Assembly: GCA_964460245.1 (NCBI GenBank)
Contig: CAYWTL010000026.1
Coordinates: 1-29,367, forward strand
Direction of reading: 5' to 3'
Length of the DNA stretch: 29,367 nt
From: JAXDBM01 sp964460245
GTDB lineage: Bacteria > Desulfobacterota > Syntrophia > Syntrophales > Fen-1087
Shown here: positions 8,704-16,656 of the stretch, piece after piece
Layout: each line of letters starts with the position of its first letter
Position numbering within the stretch: position 1 is the first letter of the stretch
Position numbers and translations under genes: made by a program
The notes under the pieces: model-generated
The model's database searches: none
Seen by the model: the letters and a program-made list of their open reading frames with translations, nothing else
What the model was told of the DNA's origin: nothing

Positions 8704-9042
8704 GCCGGCAGCAATCCCGTTTTCAATGTAATTTCAATTGCAATCTCAAGCGGTACGGTCACCAATGCGCGTAGCATAAACAGTCCTTGAAGTCAATCCG
8801 TTCCAATGCTGATTCTGGAATCGCCTTCGCCCGGTCCCGGAGGGAGAGAGGAAGGCAATCCTGAGAAATCGGAAGCGACGCAGGGTTTCCGGAGGGTCGG
8901 GAATTGGGCGGTTTTGTGGAGCGGCTGCACCCGGTTCGTACGAAGGAGAAGGGAATCCACGGCAAGCGGAGCTTTACGGAAGCGCGAAGATACGCTATGA
9001 GGCGAGATCAAACCGGTGCGGGAAGGGAGGATGGACAACGCA
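8704..9042. other. Intergenic region between EIID and beta-lactamase genes
   Basis: About 340 bases between two divergent genes. The part next to EIID (8716-8750) is AT-rich with TTTCAATGTAATTTCAATTG, a likely promoter or leader zone. I could not place convincing -35/-10 pairs in either direction, and short open frames here do not look coding. No EIIA, EIIB or EIIC remnant is visible. Confidence 0.5.
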
Positions 9043-10083
9043 ATGAAGGCAGCAAGAAACCTGATCCTGATCGGGGTGATCCTCATACTCCTGCCGGCCG
9101 GTATCCCGGGCGCGCAGGGGGATTCTCCGGCCGTGCCGGGTCCCGTCCCGCGAAGCCCGCAGGAGCGGCTTGTTTCGGAAATCGGGCGGCTGGCCAGGCT
9201 GTCCGGCGGCGTCGTGGGCGTCAGTGCCGTTCACATTGAATCGCAGCGACGCATCTCCGTCAACGGCCGGGAACGCTTTCCCATGGCCAGCGCCTACAAG
9301 ATACCCATCGCGGTTCAGCTGATGACCCTCGTGGACGGGGGCGAGCCGGGGTGGGACTGCATGGTGGAGATCCGGGAGACGGACCTGCGGCCCGGAAGCG
9401 GCGTCCTTGCGAAGCTTTTCGACAAGCCGGGCCTCGCGGTTTCTCTTCGCAACCTTTTTGAAATCATGATGGTGGTCAGCGACAACACCGCCACCGACTT
9501 GCTCCTGTCGATCGCGGGCGGTCCCGGCGCCGTGACCCGGCGAATGCGGGCCGCCGGCATCTCGGACATCGATGTCAGCCGATCCGTAATCGAAATGATT
9601 GCCGCTTCTTCCGGAGTCCGGAAACTGCCGCCCGACACGACGCCTGCCCGGTTCGAACGGCTGGAGAGGAATGCGGACCCGGGGCTGAAGAAGAAAATGA
9701 GAAGGGAGTTCGAGACGGACGAACGGGACACCGCGACGCCGGACGCGTTCGTTTCGCTCCTGCAGGGCATTTACCGGGGGGATTTATTGCGACCGAAAAG
9801 CGCGGTCATGCTTCTGGACGCGATGCAGCGGAGCCGGACCGGAGAGGCGCGGCTGAAAGGAATGCTTCCCCCGGGAACGCCCATCGCCCACAAGAGCGGC
9901 ACCCTCGGCGGCTCGACAAACGACGTGGGGATCATCACCCTCCCGGACGAGGGCGGTCATGTGGCCGTTGCGATTTTCGTCAAGGCGTCGAAAAAAGAGG
10001 TGACGGAGCGGGAAAAGGCGATTGCCGGGATTGCCCGGTCTGTTTATGACTTCTACCTCTTCGGGTGCCCCGAATCGCCGTGA
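9043..10083 (+). CDS. Class A beta-lactamase-like serine hydrolase, secreted
   Basis: A 346-residue periplasmic protein with a Sec signal peptide (MKAARNLILIGVILILLPAG, cleavage near residue 26). Active-site motifs are intact: Ser83 and Lys86 in SAYK, Ser146-Asp147-Asn148 (SDN), and Lys284-Ser285-Gly286. RLKGMLPPGTPIAHKSGT and TNDVGIITLP resemble the class A2 (CfxA/PER-like) branch. Glu184 (SRSVIEMI) is the best candidate for the deacylating omega-loop glutamate. It is followed by an insertion of roughly 45 charged residues before TDERDTATPDAF, longer than in TEM-type enzymes, so this assignment is tentative. Upstream in-frame starts GTG 9016 and ATG 9031 exist; GGGAGG (9025-9030) abuts 9031, so ATG 9043 is preferred. 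Whether it hydrolyses beta-lactams is untested. Confidence 0.85.
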   Translation: MKAARNLILIGVILILLPAGIPGAQGDSPAVPGPVPRSPQERLVSEIGRLARLSGGVVGVSAVHIESQRRISVNGRERFPMASAYKIPIAVQLMTLVDGGEPGWDCMVEIRETDLRPGSGVLAKLFDKPGLAVSLRNLFEIMMVVSDNTATDLLLSIAGGPGAVTRRMRAAGISDIDVSRSVIEMIAASSGVRKLPPDTTPARFERLERNADPGLKKKMRREFETDERDTATPDAFVSLLQGIYRGDLLRPKSAVMLLDAMQRSRTGEARLKGMLPPGTPIAHKSGTLGGSTNDVGIITLPDEGGHVAVAIFVKASKKEVTEREKAIAGIARSVYDFYLFGCPESP

Positions 10084-10096
10084 GCCGGGCCGTCGG

Positions 10097-10114
10097 GTGC
10101 GCCGTCAGGCGCAC
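10097..10114. terminator. Possible bidirectional hairpin between bla and nrdJ
   Basis: A perfect 7-bp inverted repeat, GTGCGCC and GGCGCAC with a 4-base loop, lies between two convergent genes and covers the nrdJ stop codon. There is no T-run on either side, so intrinsic termination is uncertain. Confidence 0.35.
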
Positions 10115-12333
10115 TCACTGTAGCCGCACAGCCGGCAGACCGCGCAGCCCCCTTCGTGCTCGACGCTGCCTCCGCAGTCCGGACAGGCCCCCTTCAGGAA
10201 CTGCACCGTTTCCTTCTCCGTCTTGAAGCCGTTGGCCGACATGTGCGATTGAATCGCCTTGGCCACGGCGTCGGCGCAGGAGAGAATCTTGTTTTCACCG
10301 AATCCGGACGGCGAATGGCAGGAGATTCCCTGAAGCTGCTTGATGACCTGGCGGGCCTGGATGCCGCTCCGCCAGGCCAGCGATACCATTCTCCCGATGG
10401 CTTCGCTCTGCGACGCCGCGCAGCCTCCGGCCTTGCCCATGGTGGTGAAGAGCTCGAACAAACCGGTCGAGTCCTGGTTGACGGTGACGTAAAGCGGCCC
10501 GCATCCGGTCTGCATCTGGTACGTCCAGCCTTTCAGGACCTTGGGACGTTCCCGCTTGAAAACCTTTTTTTCTTCTTCTCCGGCGTGCGGCGCCTGATCT
10601 TCGCCCTTTCCGGTGGAAAGGACCTGACGGTCCCGGGAGCCGTCCCGGTAGATCGTGACGCCCTTGCAGTCCAGCTTGTAGGCCAGCCGGTATACATTGG
10701 CGACATCGTCGATCGTGGCGCCGTTCGCGAAGTTCACCGTCTTGCTGACGGCGTTGTCCGTGTGTTTCTGGAAGGCCGCCTGCATCTCGATGTGCACTTC
10801 CGGCGGGATGTCGTGCGCCGTGACGAAGAGCCTGCGGATGTCCGCGGGGATTTCGTCCATGTCCCGAATGGAGCCGTGCCGGGCAATCCGCTGCATCAGT
10901 TCCGGCGAGTAGAAGCCCCGTTCCCTGGCGATTCTTTCGAACTGGGGGTGGACTTCCACCAGGATGTCGTTGTCCATGACCTGCCGGATGTAGGAGACGG
11001 CAAACACGGGCTCCACCCCGGAAGAGGCGTTGGCGATGATCGATATCGTCCCGGTCGGGGCGATGGTGGTGATGGTGGCGTTGCGGATCGGCGGTTCGCC
11101 CCGCTGGTCGTAGAGGGATCCCTTGAAGTTCGGGAAAGAGCCCCTTTTCTTCGCCAGCTCGCGCGATGCGGCATGGCCATGGTCGTTGATGAACCGCATG
11201 AGCTTGTCGGCCAGCTCGATCGCCTCGGCCGAGTCGTACGGAATTCCCAGCAGAATCAGCATGTCGGCCCATCCCATGACGCCCAGGCCGATTTTTCGGT
11301 TGCCGAAGGTCATCTGGGCGATCTGCAGGAGGGGATAGTTGTTCACCTCGACGACATTGTCGAGGAAATGGACGGCCAGGTCCACGACCTCCCGAAGACG
11401 CTTCCAGTGCACGCCGCCGCTGTGAACCATTCGGGCGAGGTTGATCGAACCCAGGTTGCAGGATTCATAGGGAAGCAGCGGCTGTTCCCCGCAGGGGTTG
11501 GTGGATTCGATCATGCCCACATGGGGCGTGGGATTGTCGCGGTTCAGCCGGTCCAGGAAGACGATGCCGGGCTCCCCGTTTTCCCAGGCCTGCGTGACGA
11601 TCCGGTTGAAGACCTTGCGCGCGTTGAGCGTTCCTGTCGCCTGTCCGTTCCGGGGGTTGATCAGCTCGTAGTTCTCGTCATGCTCCACGGCGCGCATGAA
11701 GACCTCCGTCAGGCCGACGGAGATGTTGAAATTGTTCAACTGCTTCTGGTCGGCCTTGCACATGATGAAGTCCATGATGTCCGGGTGGTCGACCCGCAGG
11801 ATTCCCATGTTGGCCCCGCGCCGGGTTCCGCCCTGCTTGATGGTCTCCGTGGCGATGTCGAAGACCCGCATGAACGAGATCGGGCCGCTGGAAACGCCGG
11901 TCGTGGTCATCACGACGTCGTTGGCCGGACGCAGACGGGAAAAGGAGAACCCCGTGCCGCCCCCGGACTTGTGGATCAGCGCGGTGAACTTCACGGCGTC
12001 GAAGATCTCTTCCATGGAATCTCCGACGGGCAGGACGAAGCAGGCGGAAAGCTGGCCCAGGTCGCGGCCGGCATTCATGAGTGTCGGCGAATTGGGCAGG
12101 AATTCGAGGCCTGCCATCATCTGAAAGAAGGATTCCGCGAGCTTGGCGGTCTCCGCTTTGCGGTTGAAGATCTTGTCGGCAGCGGCGATCGTCTGCGCGA
12201 CGCGCCGGAACATATGCGCCGGGGTTTCCAGGACTTTGCCTTCCGTGTCGCGCTTCAGATAGCGTCTTTGCAGGACCGTCAGGGCGTTTTTGGTCAATCC
12301 GGAAAGCGCCGGTGCGGAAATCTTTTTGGACAT
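10105..12333 (-). CDS. nrdJ: Adenosylcobalamin-dependent (class II) ribonucleotide reductase
   Basis: The 742-residue enzyme reduces ribonucleotides to deoxyribonucleotides using a radical generated from coenzyme B12, with no oxygen needed. Visible blocks: FLPNSPTLMNAG, the substrate cysteine in LSACFVLPV, IHKSGGGTGFSFSRLRP, TRRGANMGILRVDHPDI, STNPCGEQPLLPYESCNLGSIN with the active-site cysteine and glutamate, and PTGTISIIANASSGVEPVF. The tail has the family's Gly/Cys region (QTGCGPLYVTV, GGCAASQSEAIGR) and a zinc-ribbon-like end, CPDCGG...CAVCRLCGYSEC. I see no N-terminal ATP-cone. AGGAG precedes the ATG at 12333. Two NrdR boxes lie in its promoter. The PduO-type adenosyltransferase at 16657 could supply the cofactor. 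Confidence 0.96.
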   Translation of the reverse strand: MSKKISAPALSGLTKNALTVLQRRYLKRDTEGKVLETPAHMFRRVAQTIAAADKIFNRKAETAKLAESFFQMMAGLEFLPNSPTLMNAGRDLGQLSACFVLPVGDSMEEIFDAVKFTALIHKSGGGTGFSFSRLRPANDVVMTTTGVSSGPISFMRVFDIATETIKQGGTRRGANMGILRVDHPDIMDFIMCKADQKQLNNFNISVGLTEVFMRAVEHDENYELINPRNGQATGTLNARKVFNRIVTQAWENGEPGIVFLDRLNRDNPTPHVGMIESTNPCGEQPLLPYESCNLGSINLARMVHSGGVHWKRLREVVDLAVHFLDNVVEVNNYPLLQIAQMTFGNRKIGLGVMGWADMLILLGIPYDSAEAIELADKLMRFINDHGHAASRELAKKRGSFPNFKGSLYDQRGEPPIRNATITTIAPTGTISIIANASSGVEPVFAVSYIRQVMDNDILVEVHPQFERIARERGFYSPELMQRIARHGSIRDMDEIPADIRRLFVTAHDIPPEVHIEMQAAFQKHTDNAVSKTVNFANGATIDDVANVYRLAYKLDCKGVTIYRDGSRDRQVLSTGKGEDQAPHAGEEEKKVFKRERPKVLKGWTYQMQTGCGPLYVTVNQDSTGLFELFTTMGKAGGCAASQSEAIGRMVSLAWRSGIQARQVIKQLQGISCHSPSGFGENKILSCADAVAKAIQSHMSANGFKTEKETVQFLKGACPDCGGSVEHEGGCAVCRLCGYSECA

Positions 12334-12396
12334 GTCTGAAATCTCCTGAAGATCGGTAAAGTGAAGAATGCTTTTTTCAATGAAAATACTGAGGAG

Positions 12397-12412
12397 GCAC
12401 TATATATTGTAT
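12397..12412. promoter_or_regulatory. NrdR box 1
   Basis: The 16-mer GCACTATATATTGTAT matches the known NrdR operator consensus (ACAC-W-ATATAT-W-GTGT) at 14 of 16 positions. It lies 64-79 bases upstream of the nrdJ start, just downstream of the proposed -10. Confidence 0.8.
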
Positions 12413-12422
12413 GACGGAGCGA

Positions 12423-12451
12423 ATTTGACCACAATATGTAGACTTTGTCAA
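12423..12451 (-). promoter_or_regulatory. nrdJ promoter (predicted)
   Basis: On the minus strand a perfect TTGACA (12451-12446), a 17-base spacer and TCAAAT (12428-12423; 4 of 6). NrdR box 2 sits in the spacer and box 1 near the start site. I see no cobalamin-riboswitch landmark in the leader. Confidence 0.6.
12429..12444. promoter_or_regulatory. NrdR box 2
   Basis: CCACAATATGTAGACT matches the NrdR consensus at about 12 of 16 positions. It starts 32 bases from box 1 (16 bases between boxes), i.e. three helical turns, the spacing known for cooperative NrdR pairs. It fills the spacer between the proposed -35 and -10, so bound repressor would block RNA polymerase. Confidence 0.75.
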
Positions 12452-12568
12452 TAGAGAATTGAAAAAAATATCCGTCCCTTGAAAATTGCGGAAACAGCCC
12501 TTTTCTCGCAGTCTTTCAAAGGGTCAAGCGATTTTTTCGGAAAGGTTGAAGGAGCTGAACCGCGTTGA

Positions 12569-12588
12569 ACGGAAAGAATTCTTTCCGT
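12569..12588. repeat. 20-bp perfect palindrome
   Basis: ACGGAAAGAATTCTTTCCGT is a perfect palindrome in the 12452-12719 spacer between the nrdJ promoter and the end of the ctpA gene. It may be an operator or a hairpin (8-bp stem, AATT loop) but has no T-run. A second perfect palindrome, CCCGCATGCGGG, lies at 12621-12632. The rest of this spacer holds no convincing gene. Confidence 0.6.
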
Positions 12589-12719
12589 GCATCGGCCATT
12601 TCGGCGCCGGAGCGCCCGGTCCCGCATGCGGGGATGGAACCGGGGCGATGCGGGGGAACCGGGAAGATCGGGACGGGTCCGTTTCCTTGACATTTCCGCC
12701 GCAAGACGGCCGACGGGAT

Positions 12720-14198
12720 TTACCGCTTCCCCGCTGCGGAGGCGTTGTAAGCCTGAAGCCCTTTCCTCAGGTCCCCGGCGGCAATGGTCATTCGCAGCAG
12801 TTTGAGGCCGGCTTGCAGCTGCATTTCGCGATTCGATTCGATCTCTTTGGAATGATTTCCGTTTTCCTTGTTTTTTTCCTTCGGGATCTTTCCATTCACG
12901 AAATCCCTCAAGTCTTTTTCCCGCAAACCCTGGCTCTTTCCGACCTGCAGGTCGGGAGTGATGCCCTTTTCATGCACCACGCGTCCGTTCGGCGTGTAGT
13001 ATCTGGCCGTGGTGAGCTTCATGGCATGACCCTCGTCGAGGGGAAAGACCGTCTGAACCGATCCTTTCCCGAATGTCTGTGTTCCCACAATCAGGGCCTT
13101 GCGGTTTTCCTGCAGGGCGCCCGACACGATTTCCGCCGCGCTCGCCGATCCCTCGTTCACCAGTATGACAATGGGGTAGGCGGGTTCATCGCCGTGGTTG
13201 CGGGCCCTTGCCCGGGTCTCCGAATTGCTTTTACGTCCCTTCGTCGCGACGATGATCCCCGATTTCATGAAATGGTCCGATACCTTGATCGCCTGATCCA
13301 GAAGCCCGCCGGGATTGTTTCGCATGTCAAGAAGGAGACCCCGGATCGGCCCCTGCCTCGCATTCAGCTCGCGCAGGGCCGTCTGCAGTTCGTCGATGGT
13401 GTTTTCCTGAAAGGAAGACAGGCGGATGTAGCCGATTTGATCCTCGTATTGCTTGGACTTAACGGTTTTGATGTTGATCATGTTGCGGGTAATGGAAATA
13501 TCCATGATCTTGTCCGTGTTCTTGCGCTTGATCGTCAGCTTCACGCGGGTGTTCCTGGGCCCGCGGATTTTTCGCACCGCTTCCAGCGCCGTCATTCCCC
13601 GGGTCGGTTCGCCGTTGATCCGCACAATCTGGTCCCCCGTCTTGATGCCGGCGTAGAACGCGGGTGTGTCGTCAATGGGCGATACGACCGTGATCACCCC
13701 GTTCTGCAGCGTGATTTCCGCGCCGATGCCGCCGAAAGTCCCCTGCAGATCCGAATTGAGCTCTTTGTACATCTGCGCGGTCATGAAACCGGAATGCGGA
13801 TCCAGGGCGTTCAGCAGCATCGCCAAGGCAACCTGTTCCCCGTTCTGGTAGTTCCTGTGAAGCTTTTTCATGTCTTTTTCGGGAACGCAGACCTGCACGA
13901 CCCGTTCGAGCTGTCTGACGTTCGAGATGGGATTTTGCCTCATGACCTGGAAATCCATTTCCTTTTTTGAACAGGCGATTCGAAAGGCTTCCGCCCCCCG
14001 CTCCTCTAAGCGGATCTTTCCGGGAAAATCAGCGGACAGGTGGCGCAGGGCATCCCGGTAAAGCGTCGCATGATTGACCGGTTCCACGTAATGCGCATCG
14101 ATGTTTTCGAAGACCTTGCCGATCGTTTTCGTTCCGGCAGCGGCCGTTGCAGTGCAACAAAACAGGGTCGCAAACATGAAGAGGCAGATTCTGTTCAT
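12720..14198 (-). CDS. ctpA: C-terminal processing peptidase, S41 family
   Basis: A 492-residue secreted serine protease of the CtpA/Prc family, which trims or degrades periplasmic proteins from their C-terminus. Signal peptide MNRICLFMFATLFCCTATAAAG; the N-terminal S41 region has NALDPHSGFM; a PDZ domain follows (GGIGAEI through DQIVRINGEPTRGM); the protease core carries the Ser-Lys dyad at Ser351 (NEGSASAAEIVSGAL) and Lys378 (TFGKGSVQTVF). The C-terminus is a lysine/glutamate-rich tail (KIPKEKNKENGNHSKE), probably disordered. A TTG nine bases further upstream is in frame, but GGGAAG fits the ATG at 14198 better. It is divergent from paaK, with no obvious operon partner. Confidence 0.92.
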   Translation of the reverse strand: MNRICLFMFATLFCCTATAAAGTKTIGKVFENIDAHYVEPVNHATLYRDALRHLSADFPGKIRLEERGAEAFRIACSKKEMDFQVMRQNPISNVRQLERVVQVCVPEKDMKKLHRNYQNGEQVALAMLLNALDPHSGFMTAQMYKELNSDLQGTFGGIGAEITLQNGVITVVSPIDDTPAFYAGIKTGDQIVRINGEPTRGMTALEAVRKIRGPRNTRVKLTIKRKNTDKIMDISITRNMINIKTVKSKQYEDQIGYIRLSSFQENTIDELQTALRELNARQGPIRGLLLDMRNNPGGLLDQAIKVSDHFMKSGIIVATKGRKSNSETRARARNHGDEPAYPIVILVNEGSASAAEIVSGALQENRKALIVGTQTFGKGSVQTVFPLDEGHAMKLTTARYYTPNGRVVHEKGITPDLQVGKSQGLREKDLRDFVNGKIPKEKNKENGNHSKEIESNREMQLQAGLKLLRMTIAAGDLRKGLQAYNASAAGKR

Positions 14199-14320
14199 CT
14201 TTTTCAACTTCCCGAATTTTCTCTATGATTGGGTTCTTACGCATCCATCATATCATGCCGGCCCGCAATATGCCACGAAAAGGGTCTGTCCATTCGGCGC
14301 CCCGCGAAATTTCTTTTGTC

Positions 14321-14349
14321 TTGAAATAATTTCGATTGAGTTGTAGAAA
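14321..14349 (+). promoter_or_regulatory. paaK operon promoter (predicted)
   Basis: TTGAAA (14321-14326; 5 of 6), 17-base spacer, TAGAAA (14344-14349; 4 of 6), about 33 bases before the paaK start. Confidence 0.5.
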
Positions 14350-14381
14350 AAATCACCGTCTGGAATGCTGGAGGAATAACG

Positions 14382-15680
14382 ATGCACTGGGAAAAGGACA
14401 TAGAAACCATCAGCCGGACCGCGTTGGAGACCCTGCAGTTGGCACGGCTTCGAGAAACGATCGAAAGGGCGGGCAAGTCTTTGTATTATGAAAAGATTTT
14501 TCGGGATCGCGGCATCGATCCCTCTTTCGTGAAGACGATTCGGGATGTCGAAGCGATGCCGTTGACCACCAAGGACGACCTCAGGGATCACTGGCCTTAC
14601 GGGTTTCTGGCCGTGTCCAGGGACGAATTGATCCGCATGCACTCGTCTTCCGGCACCACGGGCCGGGCGACCGTCATCTTTCACACGGCCGATGACATCG
14701 GCCACTGGACGAACATCATTGCCCGTTCCATGTACATGACGGGGATGCGAAGGCAGGACGTTTTTCAAAACATGATGACTTACGGCCTGTTTACCGGAGG
14801 ACTCGGTTTCCATTACGGCGCCGAGAAGATCGGGGCCCTGACGATTCCCGCGGGCGCCGGAAACAGCAAGCGGCAGATCCAGCTCATGCGGGATTTCGAG
14901 ACGACGGTGATCCATATCATCCCCAGTTACGCCCTGCATTTGACGACGATGTTCCAGGAGATCGATGTCGATCCTCGAAAGGACACGAAATTACGGATCG
15001 CCTTCATCGGCGCTGAACCCCATTCGGAGAAAATGCGCCGTAAGATAGAGGAGTTCTACGGATTCAAAGCCTTCAACTCCTACGGGCTTTCCGAGATGAA
15101 CGGGCCGGGCGTGGCCTTTGAGTGTCCCGCCCAGAACGGCATGCACATCTGGGAGGACAATTTCCTGGTTGAGATCATCGATCCGGTCACCCTGAAACCG
15201 CTGCCGGAGGGAGAAGAAGGGGAACTGGTGTTGACGACGCTGCTTCGGGATGGGATGCCGATCCTGAGATACCGGACGAAGGACCTGACCCGGATCATTC
15301 CCGGCCCATGCGAATGCGGCCGGACGCACCGGCGCATCGAACGGATCACGGGCCGGACGGACGACATGATGATCCTCAAGGGAGTGAACATCTTTCCGAT
15401 CCAGATCGAGAAGAAGCTGATGGAGATTCCCGGTGTCGGGAACAACTTCCTCATCATCCTGGAGCGGGAGGGCTTCAACGACCTCATGACCGTCAAGGTC
15501 GAGGTCAGCCAGTCGTTTTTTGCCGGAGACCTCAGGCAGCTCGAATCGCTGCGACGCAAAATCGTGGAGGAGTTGAAAGGCGACATTCTGATTACGCCCC
15601 GGGTCGATCTTGTCGAACCGGACAGCCTGCCGAAAAGCGAGGGCAAGGCCAAGCGGGTCATAGACAACCGGAAGGAATAG
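14382..15680 (+). CDS. paaK: Phenylacetate-CoA ligase (PaaK family)
   Basis: A 432-residue AMP-forming acyl-CoA ligase, the usual PaaK length. The ATP-binding loop is HSSSGTTGRATVIF (near residues 88-101). YGLSEMNGPGVAFEC and RYRTKDLTRI are the adenylate and hinge motifs, and the C-terminal PKSEGKAKRVIDNRK carries the conserved lysine. It activates an aryl acid, typically phenylacetate from aromatic amino-acid breakdown; substrate is not proven by sequence. GGAGG lies just upstream of the ATG. The next gene, 19 bases on, is a double ACT protein. PaaK-ACT pairs are common in anaerobes, often near indolepyruvate oxidoreductases, though none is in the window. Confidence 0.93.
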   Translation: MHWEKDIETISRTALETLQLARLRETIERAGKSLYYEKIFRDRGIDPSFVKTIRDVEAMPLTTKDDLRDHWPYGFLAVSRDELIRMHSSSGTTGRATVIFHTADDIGHWTNIIARSMYMTGMRRQDVFQNMMTYGLFTGGLGFHYGAEKIGALTIPAGAGNSKRQIQLMRDFETTVIHIIPSYALHLTTMFQEIDVDPRKDTKLRIAFIGAEPHSEKMRRKIEEFYGFKAFNSYGLSEMNGPGVAFECPAQNGMHIWEDNFLVEIIDPVTLKPLPEGEEGELVLTTLLRDGMPILRYRTKDLTRIIPGPCECGRTHRRIERITGRTDDMMILKGVNIFPIQIEKKLMEIPGVGNNFLIILEREGFNDLMTVKVEVSQSFFAGDLRQLESLRRKIVEELKGDILITPRVDLVEPDSLPKSEGKAKRVIDNRKE

Positions 15681-15699
15681 GGAAGGGGCAGGAGGCCAC

Positions 15700-16155
15700 A
15701 TGATTGCAAAGCAGTTGTCCATTTTTGCGGAGAACAAACCCGGCAAGCTCGCAGCGGTTACGGCCGTCCTGGCTCGGGAAAAAATCAGCATTCGGGCGAC
15801 GACGATCTCCACTTCGGACACGTTCGGCGTGATCAACCTGATTGTCGACGATCCCCGGCGCGCCCAGGACGCGCTGACAAAGGCCGGGATGATGGTCCGT
15901 CTGCGGGATGTCCTGGCCGTGCTGATCGACGACCGGCCGGGCGGGCTGGACCGGCTGACCCAGCTTCTTTTCAAGGAGAGCATCAACGTCAACAACGCCT
16001 ACGGCTTCGTTCTGGAGAGCCGGGAGAAGGCGGTGTTCGTGGTCGATGTGGATCAGATCGACAAGGCTTTGAAGATCATCGAGAAGAACGGCTTCAAGAC
16101 CCTCGACGAGGCGGCGCTTGCCGCCGTCGAGCCGTTCCACTACATGAAGTACTGA
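15700..16155 (+). CDS. Tandem ACT-domain protein
   Basis: A 151-residue protein made of two ACT domains: residues about 1-70 (KQLSIFAENKPGKLAAVTAVL) and 71-145 (DVLAVLIDDRPGGLDRLTQLL). Each shows the ligand-turn pattern with a glycine after the first strand. ACT domains usually bind amino acids. The gene directly follows paaK (19 bases), with AGGAGG upstream, so it probably senses or binds an amino acid linked to the ligase's pathway. No enzyme domain is attached. Confidence 0.9.
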   Translation: MIAKQLSIFAENKPGKLAAVTAVLAREKISIRATTISTSDTFGVINLIVDDPRRAQDALTKAGMMVRLRDVLAVLIDDRPGGLDRLTQLLFKESINVNNAYGFVLESREKAVFVVDVDQIDKALKIIEKNGFKTLDEAALAAVEPFHYMKY

Positions 16156-16191
16156 CGATTGTTCCGAAGAACCGGACCAGGAGGATCAGAC

Positions 16192-16626
16192 ATGGCACAT
16201 GAGGATGCGGGACATTACAAGGCCAAACATCCGGCGGGCCGAAAATTGAACGAGACCGCCGCCGCGGCGGTCCGGGAAAAAGCCGAAAGCGGGAAGATCA
16301 GTTGCGCCGACGCCGCCCGCATTGCCGAACGGCTGAAAATCGGCATGGCGGACGTGGGCGAGACGATCGATCTTCTGGAGATTCGCCTCGTGAAGTGCCA
16401 GCTCGGCCTTTTCGGATACAGCCCGAAGAGAATCATCGTCAAACCCGCCGCGCAGGTGGCATCCGACCTGGAGAATGCCATCCGCGGCGCCCTGGTGAAC
16501 GGACGGCTGTCCTGCCGAGCGGCGTGGGAAATCGCCGATCGGGCGGGGAGGAGCCGGATGGATGTTTCGTCCGCCTGTGAAAAGCTGAAGATCAAGATCA
16601 AGCCCTGCCAGCTGGGCGCCTTCTGA
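16192..16626 (+). CDS. Unrecognised protein with two CQLG repeats
   Basis: A 144-residue protein with an internal duplication. Repeat 1 (about residues 22-73) and repeat 2 (about 87-144) share the pattern (I/L)SC-x-A-A-x-x-IA...DV...L-x-I and each ends in a K-x-CQLG-x-F-like motif (VKCQLGLFGY and KPCQLGAF). Two cysteines per repeat are conserved (ISC/LSC and CQLG), suggesting metal or Fe-S binding; the helical part resembles a small helix-turn-helix. I cannot name the family. The ATG at 16192 has AGGAGG ten bases upstream. It ends the paaK-ACT operon, 36 bases after the ACT gene, so a regulatory or accessory role for that pathway is a guess. Confidence 0.8.
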   Translation: MAHEDAGHYKAKHPAGRKLNETAAAAVREKAESGKISCADAARIAERLKIGMADVGETIDLLEIRLVKCQLGLFGYSPKRIIVKPAAQVASDLENAIRGALVNGRLSCRAAWEIADRAGRSRMDVSSACEKLKIKIKPCQLGAF

Positions 16627-16656
16627 TGCCGCGAAGGCCGTCGTCGGCGGGCGGGA

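Noticed and set aside
10156..12339. A 727-codon plus-strand open frame
   Set aside because: It is fully antisense to nrdJ, whose protein has all class II reductase motifs; the plus-strand translation is low-complexity with no recognisable domain. Long antisense frames are common in GC-rich genes.
12334..12719. A cobalamin riboswitch upstream of nrdJ
   Set aside because: No B12-box-like sequence was found in the leader; the region is explained better by NrdR boxes and a promoter.
12486..13970. A 494-codon plus-strand open frame
   Set aside because: Antisense to the S41 protease gene; no domain or signal of its own.
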